64,000 nucleotides of DNA from JAUIIK01 sp963745675 (GCA_963745675.1 CAVUYM010000015.1:1-64000), one strand, 5' to 3'. Counted from the first letter of the stretch, positions 37,030 to 46,660 are shown. Numbers and translations: made by a program. Notes: generated by a model from the sequence alone, not told the origin.

Positions 37030-37773
37030 GTGAGAGATAACGATAAACCAATATCAAACGAGGCGAACATCCGTGCCTGGTCGCGAGTGGAAGAATCCGA
37101 GTTAGAGGCATTCGGCGACGAAGGCGACTTCGCGCGGCAATACCTGCTAACACCGGCACTCCTCGACCTGTTGGGCGACGTGGCAGGCCAGAAGATCCTC
37201 GATGCCGGAGCCGGGAATGGCTATCTCTCACGAATGCTGGCCCGCATAGGCGCAACAGTCACCGCCGTTGAACCTGCCGACGGTCCCTATCGCTACATCG
37301 TCAGACGCGAGACGGAAGATCCGCTCGGGATCGAGGTGCTGCAACAGGATCTGTCGACGATGACGCAGATCGATGGGAAATTTGACTTCGTCATCGCCAA
37401 TATGGTCCTGCTCGATATTCCCGACTTTCGACCGGCGATAGCGAACGCGCTGCGGGCACTCAAACCGGAAGGCGCATTCATCTTCTCGCTGGAACACCCT
37501 TTTACGGACGTCACCGATCGCTCAGAATTGCCATTCCGGACCAGCGACTATTTCAGCGAGCGCGCCTTCCCACGCACTTTCGCCCACAATTTTCATCGGA
37601 CGCTGGAAACGTATGTTGACGCTGTGGCCGACTGTGGTGCGGTCATCGAGCGCATCAAGGAGCCACGCCTGGCCAGCGATGTGGCGGAGCGCCACCCGGA
37701 CCGCGCCTGGGCCAGTAGGCTACCAGCCTTCATCATTCTCAAAGCTCGAAAGCTGGATGGACTCCACCGATAG
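37030..37773 (+). CDS. Class I SAM-dependent methyltransferase
   Basis: About 247 aa. Motif I is ILDAGAGNGYLSRMLA, followed by the acidic strand-2 end (VTAVEPAD), DFVIANMVLLDIPD and LKPEGAFIFSLEHPF. This is the UbiE/BioC-like branch acting on small molecules. Start is GTG 37030; ATG 37003 is possible. Divergent from the sigma factor gene, with a shared 200-base upstream region. Substrate unknown. Confidence 0.88.
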   Translation: MRDNDKPISNEANIRAWSRVEESELEAFGDEGDFARQYLLTPALLDLLGDVAGQKILDAGAGNGYLSRMLARIGATVTAVEPADGPYRYIVRRETEDPLGIEVLQQDLSTMTQIDGKFDFVIANMVLLDIPDFRPAIANALRALKPEGAFIFSLEHPFTDVTDRSELPFRTSDYFSERAFPRTFAHNFHRTLETYVDAVADCGAVIERIKEPRLASDVAERHPDRAWASRLPAFIILKARKLDGLHR

Positions 37774-38048
37774 CAACTCCCCGAAGGCTCATGGCCAATG
37801 TGATCGCGCAGCGGTGTGACTGTGTGTCGCAATGCGATCGATCTCCTCGACCAGTTGATCTGGGAATCAGGGAACATTTAGGTAGGTATGGATTACCGTC
37901 GAACGGCCTCTGTTTGACCGGATCTGCGCTAGATACTTGTTTCTATAGCACTGTACGTATATAGTGTACGTACACTTTGGCACGGGGTAGGGAGTTGGCT
38001 GTTACGGTGACACCATGGCAACTCTTGACCGTTCCATGACCGACCGCT

Positions 38049-38064
38049 ACACTAGATCTTGCGT
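38049..38064. promoter_or_regulatory. NrdR-like box 1
   Basis: ACACTAGATCTTGCGT resembles the NrdR box consensus acaCwAtATaTwGtgt, strong in the left half and weaker in the right. It is 32 bases (about three helical turns) before box 2, the spacing known for cooperative NrdR binding. Confidence 0.6.
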
Positions 38065-38080
38065 CTCTTCTCACCACATC

Positions 38081-38096
38081 ACACTAGATATGGTGT
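38081..38096. promoter_or_regulatory. NrdR-like box 2
   Basis: ACACTAGATATGGTGT matches the NrdR consensus at nearly every conserved position. It lies immediately upstream of the -35 region of the promoter, where binding would block RNA polymerase when dATP/ATP ratios are high. Confidence 0.7.
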
Positions 38097-38120
38097 TTAT
38101 AGATCAAGTGTTCTGATTTC

Positions 38121-38129
38121 TGGTATACT
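38121..38129 (+). promoter_or_regulatory. Extended -10 promoter of nrdJ
   Basis: TGGTATACT is a TG-N-TATACT extended -10 element. No good -35 lies 17 bases upstream, as is usual for extended -10 promoters. Transcription would start near 38136, giving a 145-base leader. Confidence 0.55.
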
Positions 38130-38282
38130 TAGACGTTCACCGTTTTGATGCGAGGATCAACGAGTCGAACGGCTTCGGAAACGTACCGGAGATCACTGGT
38201 AACTATATTTCCGGAGGGCTGACGGCCCCGCGCAAGGCGAGAGTCGACGGGTCCGCTTCCCGGTAGTGAAGGATCGAGGAGA

Positions 38283-41200
38283 ATGGCTACCGATCCCACC
38301 ACCCTGGAGCAGGATAGCTTCAAGGAACCAACCGAACGAGTGGGCACCCGCGAGCGGGTACCCAGCGCTCACCAAGGCGTCCGCACGGGCCTCAAAGTCT
38401 CGCGGCGCTACACCGAAGCCGGTCAGGACCCCTACGACACGATCGAATGGGCCAGCCGCTCGTCGCGGATTACCAATCCCGACGGTACCGTCGTCTTCGA
38501 GATGAATGACGCCGAGATCCCGAAGTCCTGGTCGCAGGTCGCGACCGACATCATGATCTCGAAGTATTTCCGCAAAGCCGGTGTTCCCCAGCTCGACGCC
38601 GATGGCAACGCCATCATCGACGAGGCTGGCGAGCCGGTGCTCGGTCCAGAGCAGTCAGCCAAGCAGGTCATCGACCGGCTGGTCGACACCTGGCGGCACT
38701 GGGGCGAGCAGTACGACTACTTCGCCTCTGATATGGATGCCTGGGCATTTGCCGATGAGCTGAAGTACATGCTCGTCCACCAGATGTCTGCACCGAATTC
38801 GCCGCAGTGGTTCAACACCGGCCTCAACTACGCCTACGGCATCACCGGCCCCAGTCAGGGCCACTACTATGTCGATCCCGTATCCGGCGAGTTGATGCTC
38901 TCCGAGGATTCCTACTCCCGGCCGACCCCGCACGCCTGCTTCATCCAGTCGGTCAACGACGATCTCGTTGGCGAGGGCGGCATCTTCGATCTGCTTACTC
39001 GTGAGGCGAGAGTCTTCAAGTACGGCTCCGGCACCGGCTCCAACTTCTCGAAGATCCGCGCCGAGGGCGAACCGCTCTCCGGCGGCGGCACCTCGTCCGG
39101 CCTGATGAGCTTCCTGAAGGTGCTCGACCGGGCAGCCGGGGCGATCAAGAGCGGCGGCACGACCCGCCGGGCGGCCAAGATGGTCGTCGTCGACATCGAC
39201 CATCCCGACGTCGAAGAGTTCATCAACTGGAAGTCGAACGAAGAGAAGAAGGTCGCGGCGCTGATCGCAGCCGGCTACTCGGCTGACTTCAACGGCGAGG
39301 CCTACGCCACCGTCTCCGGCCAGAACGCCAACAACACCGTCCGGATCACCGGCGACTTCATCGACGCCGTGCTCAACGACGAAGAGTGGCATCTGACCCG
39401 CCGCACCGACGGCTCGGTCCATCGCACGGTCAAGGCACGCGACCTCTGGGATCAGATCTCGGACGCCGCCTGGACCTCGGCTGACCCCGGCCTGCAGTAC
39501 GACACGACGATCAACGAGTGGCACACCAGCCCGCAGTCGGGCCGGATCAATGGCAGCAACCCCTGTTCCGAGTACATGTTCCTCGACGACACGGCCTGCA
39601 ACCTGGCCTCGCTCAACCTGATGACCTTCTACGACAGCGAGAGCCAGAGCTTCGACATCGAGAGCTTCAAGCACGCCAGCCGCCTCTGGACGATCGTGCT
39701 CGAGATCAGCGTCCTGATGGCGCAGTTCCCGAGTGCCGAGATCGCCCGTCGCAGCTACATCTTCCGCACGCTCGGTCTTGGCTACGCCAACCTGGGCGCG
39801 CTGCTGATGAACATGGGCCTGCCCTACGACTCCGACGAGGGCCGCGCAATCTCGGCCGCGATCACGGCGATCATGACCGGCGAGAGCTACGCGACTTCGG
39901 CCGAGATGGCGCGCGAGTTCGGGCCGTTCCCCGGCCATGCCGAGAACGCCGCCGACATGCTGCGGGTCATGCGCAACCATCGCCGGGCCGCTTACGACGC
40001 CCACCGCGAGGACTACGAAGGTCTCACCGTCGTCCCGCCCGGCATCGACGCCCACGACTGCCCGGCCGAACTGCTGGCTGCCGCCCGCGACGCCTGGGAT
40101 CGTGCGCTCGAATTGGGCGAGCAGTGGGGTTACCGCAACGCTCAGACGACGCTGCTGGCTCCGACCGGCACCATCGGTCTGCTGATGGACTGCGACACGA
40201 CCGGCGTTGAGCCGGACTTCGCGCTGGTCAAATTCAAGAAGCTGGCCGGTGGCGGCTACTTCAAGATCGCCAACCAGTCGATTGCCCCGGCGCTGACAGC
40301 CCTCGGCTACAGCGACGACGCAGGTCAAGGAGATCATCACCTACGTGCTCGGCACGCTGACGCTCGACGGCTCGCCGCACATCAACCGTCACACGCTCAA
40401 AGAGCGCGGTCTGAATGATGCCGACATCGACAAGATCAACGCGTCGCTGGTGGGCGTCTTCGAGCTGCCCTTCGCCTTCAACATCTGGACGCTCGGCGAA
40501 GACGCCCTGCGCCGGATGGGTCTGACCGAGAAGGACTGGAATGCGCCCGGCTTCGACCTGCTGCGTGCCGTCGGCTTCAGCCGCCAGCAGATCGACGAGG
40601 CCAACGAGGTCATCTGCGGCATGCAGACGATCGAGGGCGCGCCGCACATCAAGGACGAGCATCTGGCCGTCTTCGACTGCGCCAACCGCTGCGGCAAGAC
40701 CGGCACCCGCTTCATCCACTACACCGGCCACATCCGGATGATGGCCGCCGCCCAGCCCTTCCTCTCCGGCGCGATCTCGAAGACGATCAACATGCCGAAC
40801 GAGGCGACCCACGAGGATATCGAGCACGCCTACATGGCCGGTTGGGATCTGGCGCTCAAGGCGCTGGCGCTCTACCGCGACGGCTCGAAGCTCAGCCAGC
40901 CGCTCTCATCCAAGTCCGACGCTAAGGAGGACGAGGAAGAAGGATCGACGAAATCGTCGCCGAGGCTGCCAGCGGCAGGCATGCCGACGAAGCGCGCCCG
41001 CTGACGACGAACGTTGATGGCTTCCGGCCAGTCCGCCGCCAGCTTCCGGCTCGCCGTCGTGGCGTGACCCAGGAAGCCCGGGTCGCCGGTCACAAGCTCT
41101 ACCTGCGCACCGGCGAATATGACGACGGCACCCTCGGCGAGATCTTCATCGACCTCCACAAAGAGGGCGCGACGATGCGTTCGTTGATGAACTGTTTCGC

Positions 41201-41815
41201 CATCGCCGTCTCGAAGGGTCTGCAGTACGGCGTGCCGCTGCAAGAGTTCGTCGACACCTTCACCTTCACCCGCTTCGAGCCGCAGGGCATGGTCGACGGC
41301 CACCCGAACATCAAGATGGCGACCTCGATCATCGACTACGTCTTCCGCGCCGTCGGCTACGACTACCTCGGCCGCGACGATCTGGTCCAGGTGCCCGACG
41401 AGCACCACGAGCCGATCGCCCCGCCGCAGCTGCCGGTGATCGAAGCCAAGCCCGCCCCGCCGGTCATGAACGGCAACGGCAACATAGCCACACCAATGGC
41501 AACGGTCATAGCAATGGCAACGGCAGTAACAGAGCCGCTGCGCGGCCGCCGGAAGGCGAGATGGAAGTCGTCGCCGTCGCCCGGCTGGAGCCGCCGAAGG
41601 CCAAGGCCCAGAGTGCGACGCTCAGCATCGAGGCTAGCGAGCATATCGAGGTCAGCTACAGCGCCTCGTCAGGTCCAGCCCCGAGCGGCATGGAAGCCCA
41701 GCTCAGCGCGATGATGGGCGACGCCCCGATGTGCGACGTCTGCGGCCACATCACCATCCGCAACGGCGCCTGCTACAAGTGCCTCAACTGCGGCAACAGC
41801 CTCGGCTGTTCGTAG
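38283..41815 (+). CDS. nrdJ: Adenosylcobalamin-dependent ribonucleotide reductase, class II (four frameshifts)
   Basis: About 1,175 codons. Substrate and radical motifs: TPHACFIQSVNDD (first redox Cys), GSGTGSNFSKIRAEGEPLSGGG, the radical Cys in NGSNPCSEYMFLDD, and the second redox Cys in TACNLASLNL. Later parts: APTGTIGLLMDCDTTGVEPDFAL, GTLTLDGSPHINRHT, FIHYTGHIRMMAAAQPFLSGAISKTINMP, and the terminal zinc-ribbon CDVCGHITIRNGACYKCLNCG. An Asn/Gly/His-rich linker at about 41470-41535 precedes the ribbon. Frames change near 40315, 40940, 41050 and 41500. No intein is present. GAGGAG precedes the ATG. Confidence 0.93.
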
Positions 41816-41831
41816 AGTTCTGATGTAGCAA

Positions 41832-41868
41832 GAGCCCCCGCGTGCTGACCGGTATGCGGGGGCATTTC
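41832..41868 (+). terminator. Terminator after nrdJ
   Basis: Stem GCCCCCGC / GCGGGGGC with a 14-base loop, followed by ATTTCAGTTCT. It lies 19 bases beyond the nrdJ stop and before the convergent toxin gene. Confidence 0.8.
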
Positions 41869-41896
41869 AGTTCTCTGGGGCGTGAAACGACGCGAG

Positions 41897-42163
41897 CTAT
41901 GAGCGATATGCATCCCGCCGGTGACGGACTTGCAAAATGCGGATAATCTCGTGACCCGCCTCCATCGCCAATGTGAAAATGACCCGGTAGTCTCCTACGC
42001 GCAACCGAAATGCGCGCTCCCGGGAGCCACGCAGCCGTCTGACGTCGCCGTGCCCGGAATCGACGTAGCGATCGATCGCGAGCTGGATGCGAGACGCGAC
42101 CTGCGCATCGAACGCCCGCAAGTCACGTTCGGCGCTCCGCGACCATTCAGCCCGGCGAGTCAA
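41897..42163 (-). CDS. RelE/ParE-family toxin-like protein
   Basis: 88 aa. Reads EWSRSAERDLRAFD, IDRYVDSGHGDVRRLRGSRERAFRLRVGDYRVIFTL and IIRILQVRHRRDAY, the compact beta-rich RelE/ParE fold with the conserved RLRVGDYRVIF strand and terminal RHRRDAY. The TTG start overlaps the antitoxin stop (TTGA), so translation is coupled. RelE homologues cut mRNA on the ribosome; ParE types poison gyrase. The terminal His-Arg-Arg-Asp-x-Tyr is closer to RelE. Confidence 0.87.
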   Translation of the reverse strand: MTRRAEWSRSAERDLRAFDAQVASRIQLAIDRYVDSGHGDVRRLRGSRERAFRLRVGDYRVIFTLAMEAGHEIIRILQVRHRRDAYRS

Positions 42164-42498
42164 CGCGTTACGTTGGAGTGAGCGACCACATCTCCGCGCT
42201 CGAATTCAGCGAGAGATTCATCGATGGCTTCGAGGTCCTTATCGGTCAAGGGCTCGTCGTCTTCAGGGGCATGTGCAAGCGATCGAAGGACGGGATCGTT
42301 CGTGATTTCAGAGAGACGGGCGAGAAGCGCTTCGCATCTGGCTGGATCTTCCAGGAAAAACTCCCTGAACAGTCTGGCAAGGAGATCCTCGATTGCAGCC
42401 GGGTCGGAGGACGACACGAGATCGTACAGCTGTTCCGAGGTCATGCCGAGCACTATGTCGCAGGCGCTTCTTTTCTTCTGGTGAGATTGACTGGCCAT
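42160..42498 (-). CDS. Antitoxin-like protein of the RelE-type pair
   Basis: 112 aa (94 if ATG 42444 is used). Acidic and helical, with an amphipathic C-terminus DEPLTDKDLEAIDESLAEFERGDVVAHSNVTR that resembles toxin-wrapping tails of RelE antitoxins. The N-terminal part (EQLYDLVSSSDPAAIEDLLARLFREFF) is not a recognised DNA-binding fold. Encoded just upstream of and overlapping the toxin, in the usual antitoxin-first order. Confidence 0.72.
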   Translation of the reverse strand: MASQSHQKKRSACDIVLGMTSEQLYDLVSSSDPAAIEDLLARLFREFFLEDPARCEALLARLSEITNDPVLRSLAHAPEDDEPLTDKDLEAIDESLAEFERGDVVAHSNVTR

Positions 42499-42696
42499 AT
42501 GCGATGAGCGCCATTCGTTGATACGATGCGGTGGGTCAGCTACCAGAATTCTATCTCAGCCGAAGAAGCCTCCAGAAGATGGCCCTATCTGATGCCGAAC
42601 TGGAGCTTGGTGGGGCTGGCGGATCCACAAGACGGTTCATCGTACCTGACAATACGTTGGCAAACAGCGTCGAGGTAGCTAAACTAGCATGTACGG

Positions 42697-42722
42697 ACCT
42701 TGCAGGTTCCAACTTGCAAGGT
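42697..42722. promoter_or_regulatory. Operator-like inverted repeat before the ATPase gene
   Basis: ACCTTGCA and TTGCAAGGT face each other across a nine-base centre, 32 bases before GTG 42754. Short AGCTA/TAGCT elements flank it. It could bind a dimeric repressor or form a hairpin in the leader. Confidence 0.4.
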
Positions 42723-42753
42723 GATAGCTTGCTAACTGCTTGGAAGGCGCACT

Positions 42754-44178
42754 GTGGCTCAACCAGTCCCGACCATCTTTCTCAATCGCGAACGCGAGCT
42801 TGAACAGCTCGAGCGGATCTGGCAAACCGACGGCGCTCAGCTGGTAACCATCTGGGGGCGGCGGAGAGTCGGGAAGTCCGCGCTGCTGTCGCATTTCGCT
42901 GCCGGCAAACGCGCCGTCTATGTCTATGGAACCCGAATTGCCGAGCCGGATATTCTTGCCAATCTCTCAGCTTCCATTGCAACGGCATTCGGGCTCAACT
43001 ATCTCAGAGTGGGCGCATTGCCGTCCTGGCAGGACGCGCTCGATCTGCTCGCGGACGAGGTTCGCGATGAGCGCACACTCATCATCCTCGATGAATTCCC
43101 CTATCTCTGTGACGTCACCCAGGGACTTGACACGCTGGTGCAGCGCTGGTGGGACCTCGCAGGGCAATCCTCGAATGTCATGCTCGTCATTGCCGGATCG
43201 ACATTCTCCTTCATGTCGGAGCTCACCAGCTATGCCGGGGCGCTGCATGGACGTCGAACCGGACAGCTGGTCGTCGAGCCATTCGAGTACGACGACGCGG
43301 CATTGTTCTATGAACAGCTAGCCCCGGTCGATCGTGTTCGCGCCCACGCCTGTTTCGGCGGCACTCCAGCCTATCTGCGCTACTGGCAGCTGGACTGGCA
43401 GCTAGACGACGCAATAATGGCGACGTTTCTCAACCCCAACCACCTGCTCTTTCGCGAAGGTGAAGATCTCCTACGCACCGAGTTCCATCAGGAGGCGCTG
43501 TATGCCTCGATCCTGCGGGCAGTTGCACGCGGAGAACATCGCCCGAGTGATATTGCACGCGCTGTGGGTCGCGGCGGCGTCAACGAAATCGCCGATCATC
43601 TCCGCAAGCTGCTGGATCTGCAGATGCTCCGGCGGGAGGTGCCGATCACTGAGCGCCACCGTCCGCGTTCACAACGGGTGCTCTACAAGCTGAACGATCC
43701 CTACCTGCGCTTTTGGAACCGCTTTGTCTCGCCTGACCAATCATCGATCCAGCTCGGATATGCTGAAGAGGTCTGGCGCACGCGCATCGAGCCACGGCTC
43801 GACGAATTCGTCGCCAGTACGACCTGGGAAGAGCTTTGTACGCGGTACGTCCAAAGAACGGCAACGCTACAAGACGGCCATATTCGATTTACCGACATCG
43901 GCCGTTGGTGGGACGGGCAAGATGAGATCGACATTGTCGGTGTTCACGACAATACCGTCACACTCGTTGGTGAGTGCAAGTGGAGCGTGCAGCCGGTCGA
44001 CGAACGAGTGTTATCGGCGCTCCAGACGAAAGCACGGAAACTGAACCTGTCCACCGAACCGCTCTGGGTACTTGCAAGCCGCTCAGGCTTCTCCGATGGT
44101 CTGCGACGGCGAGCCGAGCTGGGCGGCGTCCTGCTCGTCAGCCCGGAGGATATCTATGCCTCTGGTCTCGACAACTGA
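42754..44178 (+). CDS. AAA ATPase with C-terminal DUF234-type nuclease-like domain
   Basis: 474 aa. The N-terminus FLNRERELEQLERIW and Walker A GRRRVGKSALL, with Walker B LIILDEFPYL and sensor VIAGSTFSFM, mark the archaeal-type ATPase family. A winged-helix region (RPSDIARAVGRGGVNEIADHLRKLLDLQMLRRE) follows. The C-terminal part DEIDIVGVHDNTVTLVGECKW has the D-(x)n-ExK pattern of a PD-(D/E)xK nuclease fold, as in DUF234. GGAAGG precedes GTG 42754. The biological role of this family is not established; mobile or defence-related functions are often suggested. Confidence 0.85.
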   Translation: MAQPVPTIFLNRERELEQLERIWQTDGAQLVTIWGRRRVGKSALLSHFAAGKRAVYVYGTRIAEPDILANLSASIATAFGLNYLRVGALPSWQDALDLLADEVRDERTLIILDEFPYLCDVTQGLDTLVQRWWDLAGQSSNVMLVIAGSTFSFMSELTSYAGALHGRRTGQLVVEPFEYDDAALFYEQLAPVDRVRAHACFGGTPAYLRYWQLDWQLDDAIMATFLNPNHLLFREGEDLLRTEFHQEALYASILRAVARGEHRPSDIARAVGRGGVNEIADHLRKLLDLQMLRREVPITERHRPRSQRVLYKLNDPYLRFWNRFVSPDQSSIQLGYAEEVWRTRIEPRLDEFVASTTWEELCTRYVQRTATLQDGHIRFTDIGRWWDGQDEIDIVGVHDNTVTLVGECKWSVQPVDERVLSALQTKARKLNLSTEPLWVLASRSGFSDGLRRRAELGGVLLVSPEDIYASGLDN

Positions 44179-44260
44179 CCGTAGCCACATAGTCCGGCGG
44201 CCGGCGCTAATTCGAAGCGGAACTCGACGGATTCCCAGAGGTGCTCGTGGATGCACTAAG

Positions 44261-44971
44261 CTACCCACTAGGTCGAACGCCGTCGATTATCGCGAGGATG
44301 GCTTCCGATTGCCTTTCGTCTGCGACCAGCAAGATTGAATGCAGCCGTCCCGCCAGCGCATCGAGATCCCTGGTCGGCGCCTTTGGTGTGTGTGGAACAT
44401 CATACGACCCGAGAAACTTGCCATACTCCCGGTCGAGAAAATCCAGGAATTCGTAGTCGCCACGCAGAATCTTCTTGATACCGATGAACGACATGCAGAT
44501 CAGGAAGTCGATGCGTTCGTGAAAGTCTTCAACGGTATCGGCAGCGGTATCGAGGACCCAAGATCCGCGCCGAAATGCGTCGTTGCCGGAGAGATGGCGA
44601 GCTTCGGGAAGGATGACGCTGGTTGATGCCGGGGCGAGGTAATAGTCGGCCTGGATCAGGGTACTGCCGACACGATGGATGACCAGGGTGTAGGAGCCGC
44701 CGAGCGGCCGGTTGCGCGGCGCTTCGTGGTGGATGACGACCTCGGCAATGTTGTTGAAGATCTCGAAGCGGCGTTCGATCAACTGCGTGATCTGGTCATC
44801 GGGAACGGTGATCCAGAGGTCGATATCGCTCAGATCATCGCCGTCGCCGCGTGCCAGCGATCCGAAAAGGTGGATAGCAGAGGCACCCTCGCCTGCAAAC
44901 ATCGTCGCGGCGCAGGATAGGAGTTCATCGCGCCGAGCCATTGGACCGATCTTTTCAACATCACTATGCAT
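44261..44971 (-). CDS. Nucleotidyltransferase-domain protein
   Basis: About 237 aa. The polymerase-beta-type core is IHLFGSLARGDGDDLSDIDLWI, where Gly-Ser and the paired Asp residues form the active site. The C-terminal helical domain (DFHERIDFLICMSFIGIKKILRGDYEFLDFLDREYG) resembles aminoglycoside-nucleotidyltransferase or MNT-type substrate domains. Start may be ATG 44971 or 44941. No HEPN partner adjoins it. It is a stand-alone gene, convergent with the ATPase. Confidence 0.82.
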   Translation of the reverse strand: MHSDVEKIGPMARRDELLSCAATMFAGEGASAIHLFGSLARGDGDDLSDIDLWITVPDDQITQLIERRFEIFNNIAEVVIHHEAPRNRPLGGSYTLVIHRVGSTLIQADYYLAPASTSVILPEARHLSGNDAFRRGSWVLDTAADTVEDFHERIDFLICMSFIGIKKILRGDYEFLDFLDREYGKFLGSYDVPHTPKAPTRDLDALAGRLHSILLVADERQSEAILAIIDGVRPSG

Positions 44972-45195
44972 AGATGTTGAGCTTAGCAAGTTCGAGCCTG
45001 CCAGGATCTGCCCCACCAATGTGCTCGCAACCGGTACGCGTCGTGCTCAGCCGCAACCTGAGTCGGTCCGACTCTGACACGGGATTGTTGCAGGAGCGCG
45101 CCAAGGTTCACCGGTCTGTCACGAGCACGCTGATAGGGTGAGGATGGTGAAGTAGCAAGCCTGCGAGATGAGCGTGTAAATGAGAGTGGTGGAAC

Positions 45196-45927
45196 GTGGC
45201 GAATGCACAGCAATTGGACTTCTTAGTCGTGTCAGCGCATCCGGACGATGCCGAGGTGCAGATGGGCGGGACGGTGGTGAAACTCGTCCGCAAAGGGCTG
45301 GTTGGAGCTTTCCTCGACCTCTGCGACGGCGAGCCATCTGACTTCGATGCGCCAGGCGAACGGCAGGCACAGGCTGCACGCGCCGCCGCGATCCTCGGCG
45401 TCGAGCGGATCACGCTGGGCTTCCAGGACCGTTTCATTCAGGACACGATCGAAGCCCGGCTGGAGGTTGCCCGAGTCATTCGCGAGCGGCGACCCCGCAT
45501 CGTCTTTTCGACCGCCGATGCCTTCGTCCATCCGGATCACGCCGCGATGGAGCCGCTCGCCCGCGCGGCAGTCTTCTATGCCCGGCTCAAGCACTGGGAT
45601 CGCATCCCGGGCGGTGAGCTGCTGGCGGAGACCGAGCCCTGGGAGGTCGAGCGGCTCTTCTTTCCTCACTGCAAGATGGAGCCGGCCTGGGGCGAGTTCG
45701 GTTTCGCCGTCGACGTATCGGAGACCTACCACCTCAAACAACAGGCGCTGGCCGAGTACCGCTCGATCTTCCGGGTCGACGAGGGCGACCAGCTGCTCGA
45801 GCTTTACGAGGCGGAAGATGCTCTCAGCGGGCGTATCCTCGGCGTGCGTTACGCCGAAACCTTCCGCAGCCAGAGCCCGCTCGCCGTCGAGGATCCAACT
45901 GTCTTCCTGCCGGGCGTCCACGCCTGA
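45196..45927 (+). CDS. PIG-L family deacetylase (BshB1-like)
   Basis: 243 aa. The zinc site is AHPDDAEVQMGGT plus VHPDHAAM, with DLCDGEPSDFDAPGERQAQAARAAAILGV typical of the bacillithiol-type branch. It removes an acetyl or acyl group from an N-acyl sugar amide. Full length and intact. Without bshA or mshA-like genes alongside, a role in bacillithiol or mycothiol synthesis is possible but unsupported. The GT4 gene at 60.5 kb is not linked to it. Confidence 0.9.
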   Translation: MANAQQLDFLVVSAHPDDAEVQMGGTVVKLVRKGLVGAFLDLCDGEPSDFDAPGERQAQAARAAAILGVERITLGFQDRFIQDTIEARLEVARVIRERRPRIVFSTADAFVHPDHAAMEPLARAAVFYARLKHWDRIPGGELLAETEPWEVERLFFPHCKMEPAWGEFGFAVDVSETYHLKQQALAEYRSIFRVDEGDQLLELYEAEDALSGRILGVRYAETFRSQSPLAVEDPTVFLPGVHA

Positions 45928-46057
45928 TTCGAGAGAACAGGGCAGATCCGCGAACCCTGCAAACGCCCTCCTCGCAGGATTGCAAAAGGGCCCTGCGTCA
46001 TTCAGACCGGAAGCCCATTAGTGCTCGTCCAGCGCTATCCGGGTGGTTTCGCGGAGA

Positions 46058-46558
46058 CTACTTCCCGGGCGGAGGCAGTATTTCGACACCGTATTTTGCG
46101 GCCGTCGCGATCAGGTGGGGAATATCCAGCGGCTCGTCGGATGGCGGCGGCAAGTCCATCGATGGCGCAGGCACGCTCAGGTCACGGAAGAATCCTTCGA
46201 AACCGGCGGGGGCGCACATGTTCAACACCCGCACTTCGTCGGACGCTAGCTCAAAGCGGTGTGGGATTCCCGGCGGCAGGGAGACGAGCGTACCCGGCCC
46301 GGCGTCGATGAAGCGCTCGCCGACCCAGAAGCTCATCCGCCCTTCGAGAACGTAGAATGACTCAACCTCCCGGCTATGGACGTGCATCGGCGGCTCGGAG
46401 CTGAGTCCCTTCCGGCCCACCTCTTCGACGAGCGAGTAGGCACCGCCTGTTTCTTCAGCCGTCGCGAGAAAGGTCAGCAGGTAACCGGAATACCAGACAG
46501 AACGTTCGAGGTCCGTACGATCTCGCTCGACAATTTCACCCTTGAGCACATCGATCAT
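46058..46558 (-). CDS. Cupin-domain protein (divergent from MarR gene)
   Basis: 166 aa. Cupin motif 1 is PPMHVHSREVESFYVLEG and motif 2 is AGPGTLVSLPPGIPHRFE, supplying metal ligands. The C-terminus ends AAKYGVEILPPPGK, the same tail as in the cupin at 47.3 kb, so the two are paralogues. Divergently transcribed from the MarR gene with a dyad operator between. Probably a small-molecule dioxygenase or isomerase, or a binding protein. Confidence 0.85.
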   Translation of the reverse strand: MIDVLKGEIVERDRTDLERSVWYSGYLLTFLATAEETGGAYSLVEEVGRKGLSSEPPMHVHSREVESFYVLEGRMSFWVGERFIDAGPGTLVSLPPGIPHRFELASDEVRVLNMCAPAGFEGFFRDLSVPAPSMDLPPPSDEPLDIPHLIATAAKYGVEILPPPGK

Positions 46559-46588
46559 CTCAATCCCTAATCGGTCTATATCAAGATG

Positions 46589-46607
46589 TAGTCAGCCATC
46601 CTGACTA
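46589..46607. promoter_or_regulatory. MarR-type operator dyad
   Basis: TAGTCAG-CCATC-CTGACTA is a perfect seven-base inverted repeat. CTGACTAGTT recurs at 46635-46644, 34 bases on, just before the Shine-Dalgarno sequence of the MarR gene. Both copies lie in the 102-base gap between the divergent cupin and MarR genes, so one repressor could control both directions. Confidence 0.7.
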
Positions 46608-46660
46608 GTTTGTAATTCATGATGGTAAGCTAACCTGACTAGTTGGTCAAGGGAGGCGAA

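Larger units (their letters stand above)
37774..38282. other. nrdJ upstream region, 509 bases
   Basis: No gene is seen. It holds a perfect 14-bp palindrome AGTGTACGTACACT (37963-37976) with a second GTACGTA half nearby, two NrdR-like boxes, an extended -10 promoter, and a leader of about 145 bases ending in GAGGAG before ATG 38283. I looked for a cobalamin riboswitch in the leader and found no B12-box sequence. Confidence 0.6.

Noticed and set aside
38136..38282. Cobalamin riboswitch in the nrdJ leader
   Set aside because: Considered because the enzyme uses B12, but no B12-box or core sequence is visible in the 145-base leader.
38655..40340. Very long open frame (561 codons) antisense to nrdJ
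   Set aside because: It mirrors third-position G+C bias of nrdJ and has no family features; the plus-strand protein is unmistakable.
38283..41815. Intein or split gene in nrdJ
   Set aside because: Several frames occur, but the joins are single-base shifts and no intein splice motifs or extra domain length are present.
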